Positions 34,691-43,786 are shown, counted from the first letter of the stretch. The stretch is DNA of 64,000 bases from JARBUG01 sp035628915 (GCA_035628915.1 DASPIW010000053.1:219997-283996); one strand, 5' to 3'. Notes: generated by a model from the letters alone, not told the origin. Made by a program: numbers and translations.

Positions 34691-36949
34691 ATGGAGATGA
34701 AGCGGCGTGATTTACTGACGGCACTTGCCTTCGGCGCTGCCCTGGCGGCGGCGGGATGCAGCAAGGAGCCTTCTTCGGACCGGACCGCGAAGAAGAATGA
34801 AACCGAGGGCGCCTCATGGGTGAAGACCGTTTGCCGTTACTGCGGCGTAGGGTGCGGCGTGCTCGCTGCCGTCAAGGACGGCAAGCTGGTCGGCGTCAAG
34901 GGCGACCCGGACAACACGGTCAACAAGGGCCTGCTGTGCGTGAAGGCCTTTTACCTCCACAAGTACCTGAACGCTTCCGACCGCCTGACCACGCCCCTGA
35001 TCCGCAAGGGCGATAAGTTGGAGCCGGCCACATGGGACGAGGCCCTCGACCTGGTCGCCAAGACGTTTAAGGAGATCGCCGAAAAAGACGGCCCAAACGC
35101 ACTGGCCTTCTACGGCTCCGGTCAGTGCTCGGCCGACGAGGCCTACCTGTATAACAAGCTCTACAAGGGCTGTATCGGCACGAACAATGTCGAAGGCAAC
35201 CCGCGCACCTGTATGGCCTCTGCCGTCGCCGGCTTCGCCCAGACTTTCGGCAAGGACGAGCCCATGGGGAGCTACGACGACATCGAACAGGCAACTGCGT
35301 ACTTCGTCATCGGCGCCAACATGGCCGAATGCCACCCGATTCTCTTCTCCCGCATGTCCGACCATAAGGCGAAAAACCCGAGCGTCAAGCTGATTGTGGC
35401 CGACCCCCGGCGTCACCGCATGCATGACCTGGCCGACCTGTCGCTGCCCTTCAAGCCGGGCACCGACAGCGCCCTGCTCAATGCCATCGCCCACGTCATC
35501 GTCTACGAGAACCTGGTCGATCAGGACTTTGTCAACAAGCACACCACTTTCAGCGATGGCACCAAAGCGATCACGTTCGCGGAGTACAAGAAGTCCCTCG
35601 AGACCTGCACCCCGGAATGGGGCGAGCAGCAGACCGGCGTCAAGGCCGACCTGATCCGTCAGATGGGCCGCCTCTACGGCGACAAGCAGCAGCGGGTCAT
35701 GTCCATGTGGACCATGGGCATCAACCAGCGGACGAACGGCACGCACCTGAACACCCAGATCTACAACCTGCACCTGCTGACGGGACAGATCTGCAAACCC
35801 GGTGCCACCCCCTTCTCCCTGACCGGACAGCCCTCCGCCTGCGGCTCCGTCCGTGAAGTGGGCGCCCTCGCACACCTGCTGCCCGGCCATCGGGTGGTCG
35901 CCAACGCCGACCACCGGGCCCAGGTGGCCAAGGTCTGGGGCACCGACCCCGCCAAAATGGCACCGGCCAACGGTCTGCCCATGATGAAGATGTTTGAAGG
36001 TACGGTGACGGGGGCGATTAAGGGCCTGTTCGTCATGTGCACGAACCCGGGTCACTCCCTCCCGAATGTCAACCGCTATCGGGAAGGCATGAAGAAGACC
36101 TTCCTGGTCGTCTCCGACATCTATCCGAACCGGACCACTGAACTGGCAGACGTGGTCTTCCCGGCCGCCACCTGGATTGAGAAGGAAGGGTTCTACGGGA
36201 ACGCCGAGCGGCGCACCCAGCATATGGCCAAGGGCATCAACCCGCCCGGGCAGGCGAAGACCGACCAGTGGATCTTGCTCGAACTGGCGAAGCGGATGGG
36301 TTACGGCCAGTACTTCGAGAAGTACAAGACCACCAAGGATGTCTGGGAGGAGTACCGGAGCCTCACGCTGGGCACCGGCATGGACCTGGCTTCCTATGAC
36401 GACCTGGTCAAGGCCCACGGCCTGCGCTGGCCCGTAAAGGACGGCAAGGAAGGCTCCATGCGCTACGTATATCCAAACGACCCCAGGGTCACGGAAGCCG
36501 AGCGCATCAAGTTCTACGGCAAGCCTGACGGCAAGGCTGTGATCTACTCCCGGCCCACCGTGGGCGCCAACGAGCAGGTCAGCCCCGAGTACCCCGTCTG
36601 GTTCTCCACAGGCCGGGTGCTGGAGCACTGGCACACCATCACCATGACGGGCCGGGTGCCGGAGCTGCGGCGTGCCGCCAGCGATTTCTACTGTGAACTA
36701 AGCAAGAACGACGCGGCCAGGCTGGGCGTCAAGACCGGCGACAAGATCCGCATTACGTCCAAGCGCGGGTCGATTGTCGTCAGCGCTCGCACTGGGGGCC
36801 GTGGCGAACCTCAGGACGGCATGGCCATGCTGCTGATGCACGATGACGATGTGACCCGCCTCTGCAACATAGTGACCAATGACGCCGTCGACCCGATCTC
36901 CGCGCAGCCCGAGTATAAGATCGCCGCTGTCAAGATCGAGAAGGCGTAA
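34691..36949 (+). CDS. napA: Periplasmic-type nitrate reductase NapA, catalytic subunit
   Basis: This 752-aa Mo-bis-MGD enzyme reduces nitrate to nitrite outside the membrane. The twin-arginine signal (MKRRDLLTALAFG) runs into AAAGC, so C23 may be lipid-modified, giving an anchored NapA. The [4Fe-4S] ligands are C48, C51, C55 and C83; the Mo ligand is C174 in NPRTCMASAVAGF, followed by DEPMGSYDD as in other NapA. AAGGAG lies 8-9 bases before the ATG; a GTG 9 bases upstream is less likely. No napB gene is seen, so electrons must come directly from the tetraheme protein or the Fe-S NapHG fusion. Confidence 0.94.
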   Translation: MEMKRRDLLTALAFGAALAAAGCSKEPSSDRTAKKNETEGASWVKTVCRYCGVGCGVLAAVKDGKLVGVKGDPDNTVNKGLLCVKAFYLHKYLNASDRLTTPLIRKGDKLEPATWDEALDLVAKTFKEIAEKDGPNALAFYGSGQCSADEAYLYNKLYKGCIGTNNVEGNPRTCMASAVAGFAQTFGKDEPMGSYDDIEQATAYFVIGANMAECHPILFSRMSDHKAKNPSVKLIVADPRRHRMHDLADLSLPFKPGTDSALLNAIAHVIVYENLVDQDFVNKHTTFSDGTKAITFAEYKKSLETCTPEWGEQQTGVKADLIRQMGRLYGDKQQRVMSMWTMGINQRTNGTHLNTQIYNLHLLTGQICKPGATPFSLTGQPSACGSVREVGALAHLLPGHRVVANADHRAQVAKVWGTDPAKMAPANGLPMMKMFEGTVTGAIKGLFVMCTNPGHSLPNVNRYREGMKKTFLVVSDIYPNRTTELADVVFPAATWIEKEGFYGNAERRTQHMAKGINPPGQAKTDQWILLELAKRMGYGQYFEKYKTTKDVWEEYRSLTLGTGMDLASYDDLVKAHGLRWPVKDGKEGSMRYVYPNDPRVTEAERIKFYGKPDGKAVIYSRPTVGANEQVSPEYPVWFSTGRVLEHWHTITMTGRVPELRRAASDFYCELSKNDAARLGVKTGDKIRITSKRGSIVVSARTGGRGEPQDGMAMLLMHDDDVTRLCNIVTNDAVDPISAQPEYKIAAVKIEKA

Positions 36950-36953
36950 GCCT

Positions 36954-38246
36954 ATGTGGGGCCGGCTGCGCCGCACCGTGCAAGTCCTGGCTGCCCTGCT
37001 GCTCCTTTCGCCCCTGGCCGGACTCACTTTCTTTCTTGGCACCTACTCGGCCTCGCTTCTGTTCGGGAGACTCCACCTGGCCGATCCCTTCGCTGCTCTG
37101 CAGACAGGAGCGGTCGTGCTCGCCTTAGCGGCTCTGCCGGTGGTGGTGATCAACGTCCTGCTCGGCCGGGTTTTTTGCGGCTGGATCTGCCCCCTCGGCT
37201 TCCTGCTCGAGGGGGTCGACCGGCTCCGGCGGCGGCTGGGCATCCGGGAGCGCACCGTCCCCCGGTGGCTGCGCTGGCCGCTGGCGGCCGCGCTGCTGGC
37301 AGGGTCAATCCTGGCGGGACAGCCGCTCTTTGAATGGCTCAGTCCACAGGCCAATCTCGCCCGCCTCTTCCTCTTCGGTCTGGCCTGGGAAGCGCTGGTC
37401 ATTCCCGCCGTCGCACTGGCTGATCTGGCCGTGGCCCGCCGCCTCTGGTGCTCCACCCTCTGCCCGGCGGGCGTGACTTACGGGCTGCTGGCCAGGGCCG
37501 GCACGGTGCGGGTCGCCCTCAACCGGGAGGCATGTCACAAGTGCGGAGTCTGCCTGAACGCCTGCCCGCAGGGGCGGTTCGTTCTCGCCCCGGCCGTGAG
37601 CGGTAAGGGTGAGCCCGTGGCTCTGCCCGACGCCTGCATCGCCTGCGGCGAGTGCATCGACGTCTGCCCGTCACGGGCACTGGCCTTCCGGTTCGGCCTG
37701 CAGTCCGACCCCGGGCGCCGGGCCGCCCTGCTCACCTTGGGCGCTGCGACTGTGGCAGCCGTCGTCTCCGTGGGCAAGGCAGCGCTGGCCTCTCCCCAGC
37801 GAACGGTCATTCGTCCGCCGGGCGCCTTGCCCGAGCCCCTGTTCAAAACCTTCTGCCTCAGGTGCGGCAAGTGCGCGCAGGTTTGCCCACTGGAGTCGAT
37901 CAAACTGGATGCCGGCCTCCCCTACCTCGAACTGCGGGCTTCCGCCTGCGATATGTGCCGGAAATGTCCGCCTGTCTGCCCGTCCGGCGCCCTTACCCTG
38001 GGCCAGACAGAACCAATTCGCATGGGCACCGCGCAGATTGATCACGACCTTTGCTGGGCCTGGAACGGCCAGGTCTGCCGCTCCTGCTTCGCCATCTGCC
38101 CGCTGCAGGGCACCGCACTCAAACTGGAGGCCGCCGGCGGGATTCAGCGCCCGGTCGTCGACCCCGCCATCTGTACCGGCTGTGGCCTTTGCGAGCAGAC
38201 CTGCCCCGTGGATCCCTCCGCCATTTTCGTCACACCCATTGACTGA
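36954..38246 (+). CDS. NapH-NapG fusion, membrane polyferredoxin quinol dehydrogenase
   Basis: This 430-aa protein joins two normally separate Nap subunits. Residues 1-250 are NapH-like: membrane helices, the paired motifs VFCGWICPLG and WCSTLCPAG, then CHKCGVCLNACP and CIACGECIDVCP. Residues about 253-278 (GRRAALLTLGAATVAAVVSV) look like the Tat signal of NapG retained as an internal membrane helix. Residues 280-430 carry four NapG-type cluster motifs (CLRCGKCAQVCP, CDMCRKCPPVCP, CRSCFAICP, CTGCGLCEQTCP). It would move electrons from menaquinol across the membrane to NapA. It starts 4 bases after the napA stop. Confidence 0.88.
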   Translation: MWGRLRRTVQVLAALLLLSPLAGLTFFLGTYSASLLFGRLHLADPFAALQTGAVVLALAALPVVVINVLLGRVFCGWICPLGFLLEGVDRLRRRLGIRERTVPRWLRWPLAAALLAGSILAGQPLFEWLSPQANLARLFLFGLAWEALVIPAVALADLAVARRLWCSTLCPAGVTYGLLARAGTVRVALNREACHKCGVCLNACPQGRFVLAPAVSGKGEPVALPDACIACGECIDVCPSRALAFRFGLQSDPGRRAALLTLGAATVAAVVSVGKAALASPQRTVIRPPGALPEPLFKTFCLRCGKCAQVCPLESIKLDAGLPYLELRASACDMCRKCPPVCPSGALTLGQTEPIRMGTAQIDHDLCWAWNGQVCRSCFAICPLQGTALKLEAAGGIQRPVVDPAICTGCGLCEQTCPVDPSAIFVTPID

Positions 38247-38280
38247 TCGCTGCCACGCTATGGCGAGAGGAGGTGATTGC

Positions 38281-38739
38281 ATGTTGAAAAAATGGGGGCT
38301 CAGGGCTCTGGTCACGGCGACCGCCACCATGGTGCTCTTCCTGGCCGCAGCCTTCGCCCTCCAGGTTCCCGCTGTTGGCAAGAGCATCGGCTCGCCGCAG
38401 GCCTGCGGCACCTGCCATTCCATGACCTATGAAGTGGTTACTCTGTCCAAGTCCGCGCATCGGGATCTGGCCTGCCTGGACTGCCACGCCGCCACCGGGC
38501 TGTTCGAAAAGCCGGTGGAGGAGATCAAGAGCGCCAGCGTGCACCTGTACGTTACCCTGACCAATACCATGCCCGACGTGATCAAACCGACGCACAAGAG
38601 CCGAGAAATCGTTCAGGAAAACTGTCTCCGCTGCCACGCCGGGCTCAACGAAACAGTCCACGCTTCACAGGTCAAGACCGACCGCCTGTGCTTTGACTGC
38701 CACCGTGCGACGCCCCACGGAACTCCCCTGCGCAACTAA
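38281..38739 (+). CDS. nrfH: Cytochrome c nitrite reductase small subunit NrfH
   Basis: This 152-aa membrane-anchored tetraheme quinol dehydrogenase has motifs CGTCH, CLDCH, CLRCH and CFDCH after one N-terminal helix. It feeds NrfA with menaquinol electrons. AGGAGGTGA precedes the ATG. It is 34 bases after the NapHG gene and 30 bases before nrfA, forming the standard nrfHA pair inside the nap operon. It is a distinct paralogue of the tetraheme protein at 34007. Confidence 0.9.
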   Translation: MLKKWGLRALVTATATMVLFLAAAFALQVPAVGKSIGSPQACGTCHSMTYEVVTLSKSAHRDLACLDCHAATGLFEKPVEEIKSASVHLYVTLTNTMPDVIKPTHKSREIVQENCLRCHAGLNETVHASQVKTDRLCFDCHRATPHGTPLRN

Positions 38740-38769
38740 CGCCACCGCATAAGGAGGACGAACACGTCC

Positions 38770-40074
38770 ATGCAGCGCATCGTAGCTATCATTTGCGGCG
38801 CTCTGGTGGCCCTTGGCCTGATTGGCGCCGGCACCTACTACGCCGTCGCCGCCAAGAAGCCCGCCATGCCGGCAGCCATTCAGAAGACTGGCCTTGACCT
38901 GAAGACCACGGACCCCAAGGCATTCAAGGCCTTCTTTCCCGACCATTATGATTCGTATATGAAGAACGCCGACATGAACCACCCGGCCCTCAAGTACGCT
39001 TCTTCCGAGAAGAAGAAGAGCCGCCTGGAGCAGTTCCCCTACATGAACACCCTGTGGAACGGAATGGCGTTCTCCAAGGAGTACAACGAAGCCCGGGGCC
39101 ATGTCTACACAAACGAGGATGTGATTGGCGGCAACGGCACCGTCGGAACCAAGCGCATCGGCGCCGCCACGAACCTGACCTGCATGTACTGCAAGTCGGC
39201 CGAAGTGCCCCAGCTCATCGAGAAAATGGGCAACGCCTTCTACAACACCAAGCTACTGGAAGGCGATAACAAGACCCAGTTCAAGCATCCGATCTCCTGC
39301 TCCGACTGCCACAACCCCGACACCATGGAGCTGCGGATTACCCGCCCGGCGCTGGTCGAGGCCATGGCCCGCCGCGGCACTCCCGTGGAAAAGGCCTCCC
39401 ACCAGGAGATGCGGTCGCTGGTCTGCGCCCAGTGCCATGTCGAGTACTTCTTCAACCCGAAGGACAGCGCGAAGGTCACCTTCCCGTGGGATAACGGCTT
39501 CGAAGCGAAGGACATGTTTGCCTACTACCAGAAGGAGCAGTTCTCCGACTGGAAGCATCCCCAGACCGAAGGCGGCCTGCTGAAGGCGCAGCATCCTGAG
39601 TATGAAATGTTCCAGGGCTCGACGCACCAGCAGGCCGGACTCTCCTGCGCCGATTGCCACATGCCGTACATGAAGCAGGGCGACAGCAAGATCAGCAGCC
39701 ACTGGTGGACTTCCCCGGTCCGGACGATCGAGGCCTCCTGCGCCACCTGCCACAAGCAGAGTGAAGAGGAGATCAAGAACCGGATCCTCTACACGCAGGA
39801 CCGCGTGAAGGAAGCCCTTGACCAGGCGGGTCTGGCCAACAAGGCCGCCGTTGAAGCCATTGAGAAGTCCAAGGCGGTCGCCGGCGTCGACACCAAGATG
39901 CTGGACGAAGCAAGGGCACTGCACCGGGAAGCCCAGTTCTACTGGGATATCGCCTCTGCCGAGAATTCGATGGGCTTCCACAACCCGCAGAAGTTCCTGA
40001 AGACCCTTGCCGACTCCATCGACCTGGCTCGCCAGGCGGAGCTCAAGGCCGTTCAGGCCGGCGTCAAAAAGTAA
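38770..40074 (+). CDS. nrfA: Ammonia-forming cytochrome c nitrite reductase NrfA
   Basis: This 434-aa pentaheme enzyme reduces nitrite to ammonium with six electrons outside the membrane. The diagnostic active-site heme motif with lysine, CMYCK, is present, plus four CXXCH sites (CSDCH, CAQCH, CADCH, CATCH). The N-terminal hydrophobic stretch could be a signal or anchor. AAGGAGG lies 15 bases before the ATG, a longer spacing than usual. A clear terminator follows. Together with NapA it completes dissimilatory nitrate reduction to ammonium. Confidence 0.95.
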   Translation: MQRIVAIICGALVALGLIGAGTYYAVAAKKPAMPAAIQKTGLDLKTTDPKAFKAFFPDHYDSYMKNADMNHPALKYASSEKKKSRLEQFPYMNTLWNGMAFSKEYNEARGHVYTNEDVIGGNGTVGTKRIGAATNLTCMYCKSAEVPQLIEKMGNAFYNTKLLEGDNKTQFKHPISCSDCHNPDTMELRITRPALVEAMARRGTPVEKASHQEMRSLVCAQCHVEYFFNPKDSAKVTFPWDNGFEAKDMFAYYQKEQFSDWKHPQTEGGLLKAQHPEYEMFQGSTHQQAGLSCADCHMPYMKQGDSKISSHWWTSPVRTIEASCATCHKQSEEEIKNRILYTQDRVKEALDQAGLANKAAVEAIEKSKAVAGVDTKMLDEARALHREAQFYWDIASAENSMGFHNPQKFLKTLADSIDLARQAELKAVQAGVKK

Positions 40075-40082
40075 GCAAGAAT

Positions 40083-40110
40083 AGCGGGGACGCTCAGGCG
40101 CCCCCGCTTT
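40083..40110 (+). terminator. Terminator of the nap-nrf operon
   Basis: AGCGGGG and CCCCGCT flank an acGCtcagGCg loop and are followed by TTCTCGTTCTT. It begins 9 bases after the nrfA stop. Confidence 0.8.
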
Positions 40111-40193
40111 CTCGTTCTTGCCGCCATCGCTTCGTCACCTCGCTGTCGTACTGGTGCTTCGGGTACCGCTCCCAGTTCCCCGAGGCAAAAGTC

Positions 40194-40425
40194 GTAGCCG
40201 GGGTCACATCTTTGTGTGCCCCGGCTACCTGGCCGCTTCACCGTCCCCTCCGAAATATCGAGCCGTGCCCCAATTTCCGCGTTCGTCAGGCCCCGGGCGA
40301 TCAGCCCCAGCACCTCCCGTTCCCGGTCCGTCAGTGGTTCGGGCAGATGCTGCTCCCTCACCCGGGCCGGCGTGGGCGGATCAGCAGCGTGCACGGATAC
40401 GGCAGGACTACCGCAGGCCTCGCAT
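40194..40425 (-). pseudogene. Remnant of a third LAL regulator gene (C-terminal HTH)
   Basis: On the minus strand a fragment encodes LPEPLTDREREVLGLIARGL, then TNAEIGARLDISEGTVKR, nearly identical to the HTH of LAL regulators 1 and 2. After VKR the match jumps directly to the downstream hairpin (GTAGCCGGGG...CCCCGGCTAC, 40194-40228): about 85 bases holding the last 29 codons and stop are deleted. The rest of the gene (ATPase, TPR) is missing upstream. The hairpin is retained in good form but the activator repeats beyond it are lost. It lies between the nrf terminator and the 279-aa gene. Confidence 0.8.
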
Positions 40426-40463
40426 CAAGCGCAGCCCTGAAGACGGCAGCCCCCTGGCCGCGG

Positions 40464-41303
40464 TTACAGGACCTCTGCGGGCGCCCCCGCCACCAGATGA
40501 ACCAGCCGCGCCCGCCGCAGCAGGCCGCCCGGGACCAAAATGGCCAGCGGCGCCACAAGTGCGCCGTCCACCCAGGCGACGGCCCGTTGCGAGTGCTGCA
40601 GAGCGGCCCGGGCAGCATCGATCATGGTTGGATGAAGCCAGGCGTAGACGTTGAGGTCGTCGGGCACCACCTGCACCAGCCGAAGGCCGCCGCCGCCGCT
40701 GAAAACCGGCTGTTCCTTGCGGGGGTCGTTGGGCGCCAGGAGCAGCGCTTCCGCGGCCAGGTCGGCCCAACCGGGGTTCGCCATGGTACAGACTTGATAC
40801 TCGCCAGACGCCCCAAGCAAGTGGCGCTCCTGCCAGCGTAAACCGCCTTCCAGCACGTGGCGCAGCCACGGGCGGGGCGCCCCGGTGGGGGCGACGAGCA
40901 CCAGGTCCTCCGCATGCATGCCCCGGAGGCGGACGCCGGCCCACGCTTCTCCGCCGCCGTGGGGCACCCGGCAGACCGGCACGACCCGGTCCACTACCGC
41001 GGTGCGCTGCTTCGGTTTGCTCAGGGGCGCCCAGTTGCCCGGGAGCGGCGCGTCGGCGGGGAGGCGGGCCCGCAGCAGCCGGCAGGCAGCGAGTGCCATG
41101 GCAGCCGCCCCAAGCGCCTCGCCCGCGCCGACGGTGGCGACCCGGCCCAGGCGTTCGCCCAACGCGGGCAGCCCTGCCTCGATGAGGGCCGCTGCCTCGG
41201 TGGCGAAGTCGGCGGCCTCTGCGCCGGCGTTTCGCCAGCCAGAAGCCAGCAGCCGCTCCAGGCGGTCCTCCAGGAGGCGCAGCCGGTTAGCGATCTCCTG
41301 CAT
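40464..41303 (-). CDS. Hypothetical protein, last gene of the MoxR-VWA-SWIM locus
   Basis: This 279-aa protein is not recognised. It starts MQEIANRLRLLEDRLERLL, a probable coiled coil, followed by an Ala-rich helical part and a C-terminal half with beta strands (GVRLRGMHAEDLVLV, GLRLVQVVPDDLNVYAWLHP). No signal peptide or obvious catalytic motif is seen. GGGAGGTGA precedes the ATG at 41303, 4 bases after the SWIM-protein stop, so it is certainly the sixth gene of the same operon. Composition and context suggest an adaptor or structural partner. Confidence 0.75.
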   Translation of the reverse strand: MQEIANRLRLLEDRLERLLASGWRNAGAEAADFATEAAALIEAGLPALGERLGRVATVGAGEALGAAAMALAACRLLRARLPADAPLPGNWAPLSKPKQRTAVVDRVVPVCRVPHGGGEAWAGVRLRGMHAEDLVLVAPTGAPRPWLRHVLEGGLRWQERHLLGASGEYQVCTMANPGWADLAAEALLLAPNDPRKEQPVFSGGGGLRLVQVVPDDLNVYAWLHPTMIDAARAALQHSQRAVAWVDGALVAPLAILVPGGLLRRARLVHLVAGAPAEVL

Positions 41304-41307
41304 CGGC

Positions 41308-42642
41308 TCACCTCCCAAAAGGCTGGTCCGGGTATACCGGCCCGCGGCCCCACTGCAGTTGCTCGCTGATGACCGACAGGCACTGCAGGCGCAGCCCCCG
41401 TTCCGCCTGCTCCAGCAGGCCAAACAGGACATAGCGTCCGGCTTCCGGCAGCAGCCCTGGCAGTTCACTGCGCCACTTATCGGGCACCGCCAACTCAATA
41501 TACCGGGACGCCTGGTCGAGCGCCCCCACCAGATCACCCTGTGCGATTAGCTCCGTGGGCCGGAAGAGAACGGGCAGTTCCGGAGCCCCGAACGGATCGC
41601 TCAGCTGTTCGACCAGGCGGCGTCGCAAATCGGCGACAGCCACCGGCACATGGTCAAGGAAACGGGCGACGTGCTCCGCCGCCAGCGGCGCCCGCCGCAT
41701 GCGCCGGAGCTTGATCCGCCGGGGCGCCGCACCGGGATAGAGCCCCCCTTCGTCCAGCAGGATTAACTGGCGGCAGCGGCCTTTGGTCCAGGTATTCAGC
41801 TTTGCGGGCGTGATCTGCTTTTCGGCGTAGACGGTGCCAGTGGCAGGCTCCGCCAGGTACGACGTTTCGATTTGGAACTCGCCGTCGCTCGCGGCGGTAT
41901 AGGCGATTTCGAAGAGCTGTAGGCCAGTAACGGGCTCCAGTTCTTCGTCGCGCCAGGTCTTGCCCAGCAGCTCCTCTGCTACGCGGGGGTCGAGGGCGAC
42001 GCTTCCGCCCATGTGGGCGCCCACCGCCTGCCGGGTCAGCCAAAGGTCGACGAGCAGGTCGGCGAACTGGTCCGGCGTCAGGTCCGCCGGGCGCTGCAGG
42101 CGCATGATCAAGTTGCCCAGCCGGCGGAGCTTCAAGCTCCGCACCAGCTCACCGGCAGATGCGACCAGGGCGGCTTTCTCTGGCCCCAGGGCTAGCAGGC
42201 CCCCGGCGGCCAGTTCAGCCAGCAGGCGGTCCACCGTCTCCAGACCGGCTGCCCGCAGTTCGCCCGCGTCGGGCGCCTTCTTCTTATTGGCAGGCCTCTT
42301 TGCCTTGGGTGCGACAGGCGTTTCCGGAAGCGGGTCGGTGGGGGCAAACTGGTCGGGCTTCTCCAGCAGCAGGCAACAGACGGCAACCACGTGCTTGCAG
42401 TATTTGCTCCGGCGGTGGGCGGGGCAGGTACAGACGACCTTGAGCTCACCCGAAAAGTCGATCGTCACCCGGTAGTCCGTGGAGCCCGTGACGCTGGCGT
42501 AAGCTTTGGTCCCGGCGACAGTCCCCTGCCTGACGAGGCCCTTCTTCAGGTAATCCCGCCCGGCGGTGTAAGCGGCGTCGCCCGCCAACTCCCGCAGGCG
42601 CCCGCCCAGGTCGCTCAGCGCGGCATGCTCCCTAGGATCCAC
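41308..42642 (-). CDS. SWIM zinc-finger protein
   Basis: This 444-aa protein has a SWIM zinc finger C71-x-C73-x8-C82-x-H84 (VVCTCPAH...YCKHVVAV) after an N-terminal segment typical of SWIM proteins (YTAGRDYLKKGLV). SWIM domains bind DNA, RNA or protein partners. The C-terminal 300 residues are unassigned; a Lys/Pro-rich linker follows the finger. The GTG at 42642 is chosen for its GGAGGAGG site; a TTG at 42684 is the frame's upstream alternative. It overlaps the VWA gene by 11 bases. SWIM genes recur beside MoxR-VWA loci. Confidence 0.85.
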   Translation of the reverse strand: MDPREHAALSDLGGRLRELAGDAAYTAGRDYLKKGLVRQGTVAGTKAYASVTGSTDYRVTIDFSGELKVVCTCPAHRRSKYCKHVVAVCCLLLEKPDQFAPTDPLPETPVAPKAKRPANKKKAPDAGELRAAGLETVDRLLAELAAGGLLALGPEKAALVASAGELVRSLKLRRLGNLIMRLQRPADLTPDQFADLLVDLWLTRQAVGAHMGGSVALDPRVAEELLGKTWRDEELEPVTGLQLFEIAYTAASDGEFQIETSYLAEPATGTVYAEKQITPAKLNTWTKGRCRQLILLDEGGLYPGAAPRRIKLRRMRRAPLAAEHVARFLDHVPVAVADLRRRLVEQLSDPFGAPELPVLFRPTELIAQGDLVGALDQASRYIELAVPDKWRSELPGLLPEAGRYVLFGLLEQAERGLRLQCLSVISEQLQWGRGPVYPDQPFGR

Positions 42643-43786
42643 CGCCGCCACCTCCTCCCCGCAGCGCCCGCTCCACCGCTTCAATCAGACTGTCGGGTGT
42701 GGCGGCGAAGGTCGGAATCTCCAGAGCGGCCACCTTGCGCGCCAGGCTCTCGTTATAGGAAGCTTTGCCCGCATCGTTCAGGGCGAGCACGCACAGCACC
42801 TGTGCCCGGCTTTCCTTGAGTGCCGCCAGCTGCTGAAGCAGCGCCTGGGGGCTGCCGCCTTCGTACAGGTCCGTGATCAGCAGGAAAAGTGTCTTGTCGG
42901 GCCGGGCGACCAGTGAGGCGCCGTAGTTGACCGCCCGGGCGATGTCCGTGCCGCCGCCCAGTTGAACGCCGAACAGCAGCTCCACCGGATCGGACAGCTG
43001 GTCGCTGACATCCGCCACGCTGGTGTCGAAGTAGACCAGCCGGGTGTCCAGGGCCGATACGGACGCGAAGACGGCCGCGATGATCGACGAATAGACGACC
43101 GACTCGCCCATGGAGCCGCTCTGGTCGACCAAAATGATAATCCGCCACTCGTGAAACCGGCGCTGGTTGGCGTAGAAGTAGACCCGCTCGGGGATGATTT
43201 TCCCCAGTTCGGGGCGATAGTGCTTCAGGCCCTCCCTTACGGTGCGGCGCAGGTCCAGGTTGCGGGCGACCCGCAGGGGGCTGTGGCGGTCGCGCCGCAT
43301 GGCGCCCAGCAGCGTTTGCCGGGTCTGGTTCTCCAGCTTCTTGCGCAGTTCGGCGGCGATTGCGCCTACGACTTGGCGAGCGGTCTGCCGGGTCTTTTCG
43401 GGCATCATGCCCTTGAAGGCAAGGATCGTGGAGACCAGACCGACGTTCTTCTCCAGCGTCTGCAGGGTCTCGGGCTCCAGCAGGAGCTGCTTGAGCCCCT
43501 TCAACTCGATGGCGTCCTTCTCCATAAAGGAGACGACCGATTGGGGGAAGTAGCGGCGGATGTCGCCCAGCCATTTGGGCAGATAAGGCGCACTGGCGCC
43601 GAGACCGGCGGAGCGCTCCTGCTCCCCGTACAGGAAGCCCAGCGCCTGGTCAATGCTGGTCAACGCGGCGTCGCTTTTCAGGGCGGCCTCGGCGTCAGCC
43701 CACAGTCCGCCGCCGGCCGCGGGGGGCGGGGCGCCCAGCACGAGGCGCCAGCGGAGCAAGGCAGCCTGCGCCTCAGCCGATGCCAT
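42632..43786 (-). CDS. VWA (von Willebrand factor A) domain protein
   Basis: This 384-aa cytoplasmic protein has a C-terminal VWA domain with an intact MIDAS: D221-Q-S223-G-S225 (ILVDQSGSMGES), a threonine in GGGTDIARA and an aspartate in LITDLYEGG. The N-terminal 200 residues are helical and resemble CoxE-like partners of MoxR ATPases. It ends in a run of seven glycines and a serine. VWA proteins of this type are substrates or effectors remodelled by the adjacent MoxR ATPase. It overlaps the genes on both sides. Confidence 0.9.
   Translation of the reverse strand: MASAEAQAALLRWRLVLGAPPPAAGGGLWADAEAALKSDAALTSIDQALGFLYGEQERSAGLGASAPYLPKWLGDIRRYFPQSVVSFMEKDAIELKGLKQLLLEPETLQTLEKNVGLVSTILAFKGMMPEKTRQTARQVVGAIAAELRKKLENQTRQTLLGAMRRDRHSPLRVARNLDLRRTVREGLKHYRPELGKIIPERVYFYANQRRFHEWRIIILVDQSGSMGESVVYSSIIAAVFASVSALDTRLVYFDTSVADVSDQLSDPVELLFGVQLGGGTDIARAVNYGASLVARPDKTLFLLITDLYEGGSPQALLQQLAALKESRAQVLCVLALNDAGKASYNESLARKVAALEIPTFAATPDSLIEAVERALRGGGGGGGS

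Noticed and set aside
34814..36634. 606-codon minus-strand frame opposite napA
   Set aside because: napA is unambiguous on the plus strand with all cofactor ligands; the antisense frame shows no motif.
40053..40394. 113-codon minus-strand frame reading as a small LuxR-HTH protein
   Set aside because: The HTH is truncated after VKR by a deletion and the following residues read through the nrf terminator hairpin; it is a remnant, not a functional small regulator.
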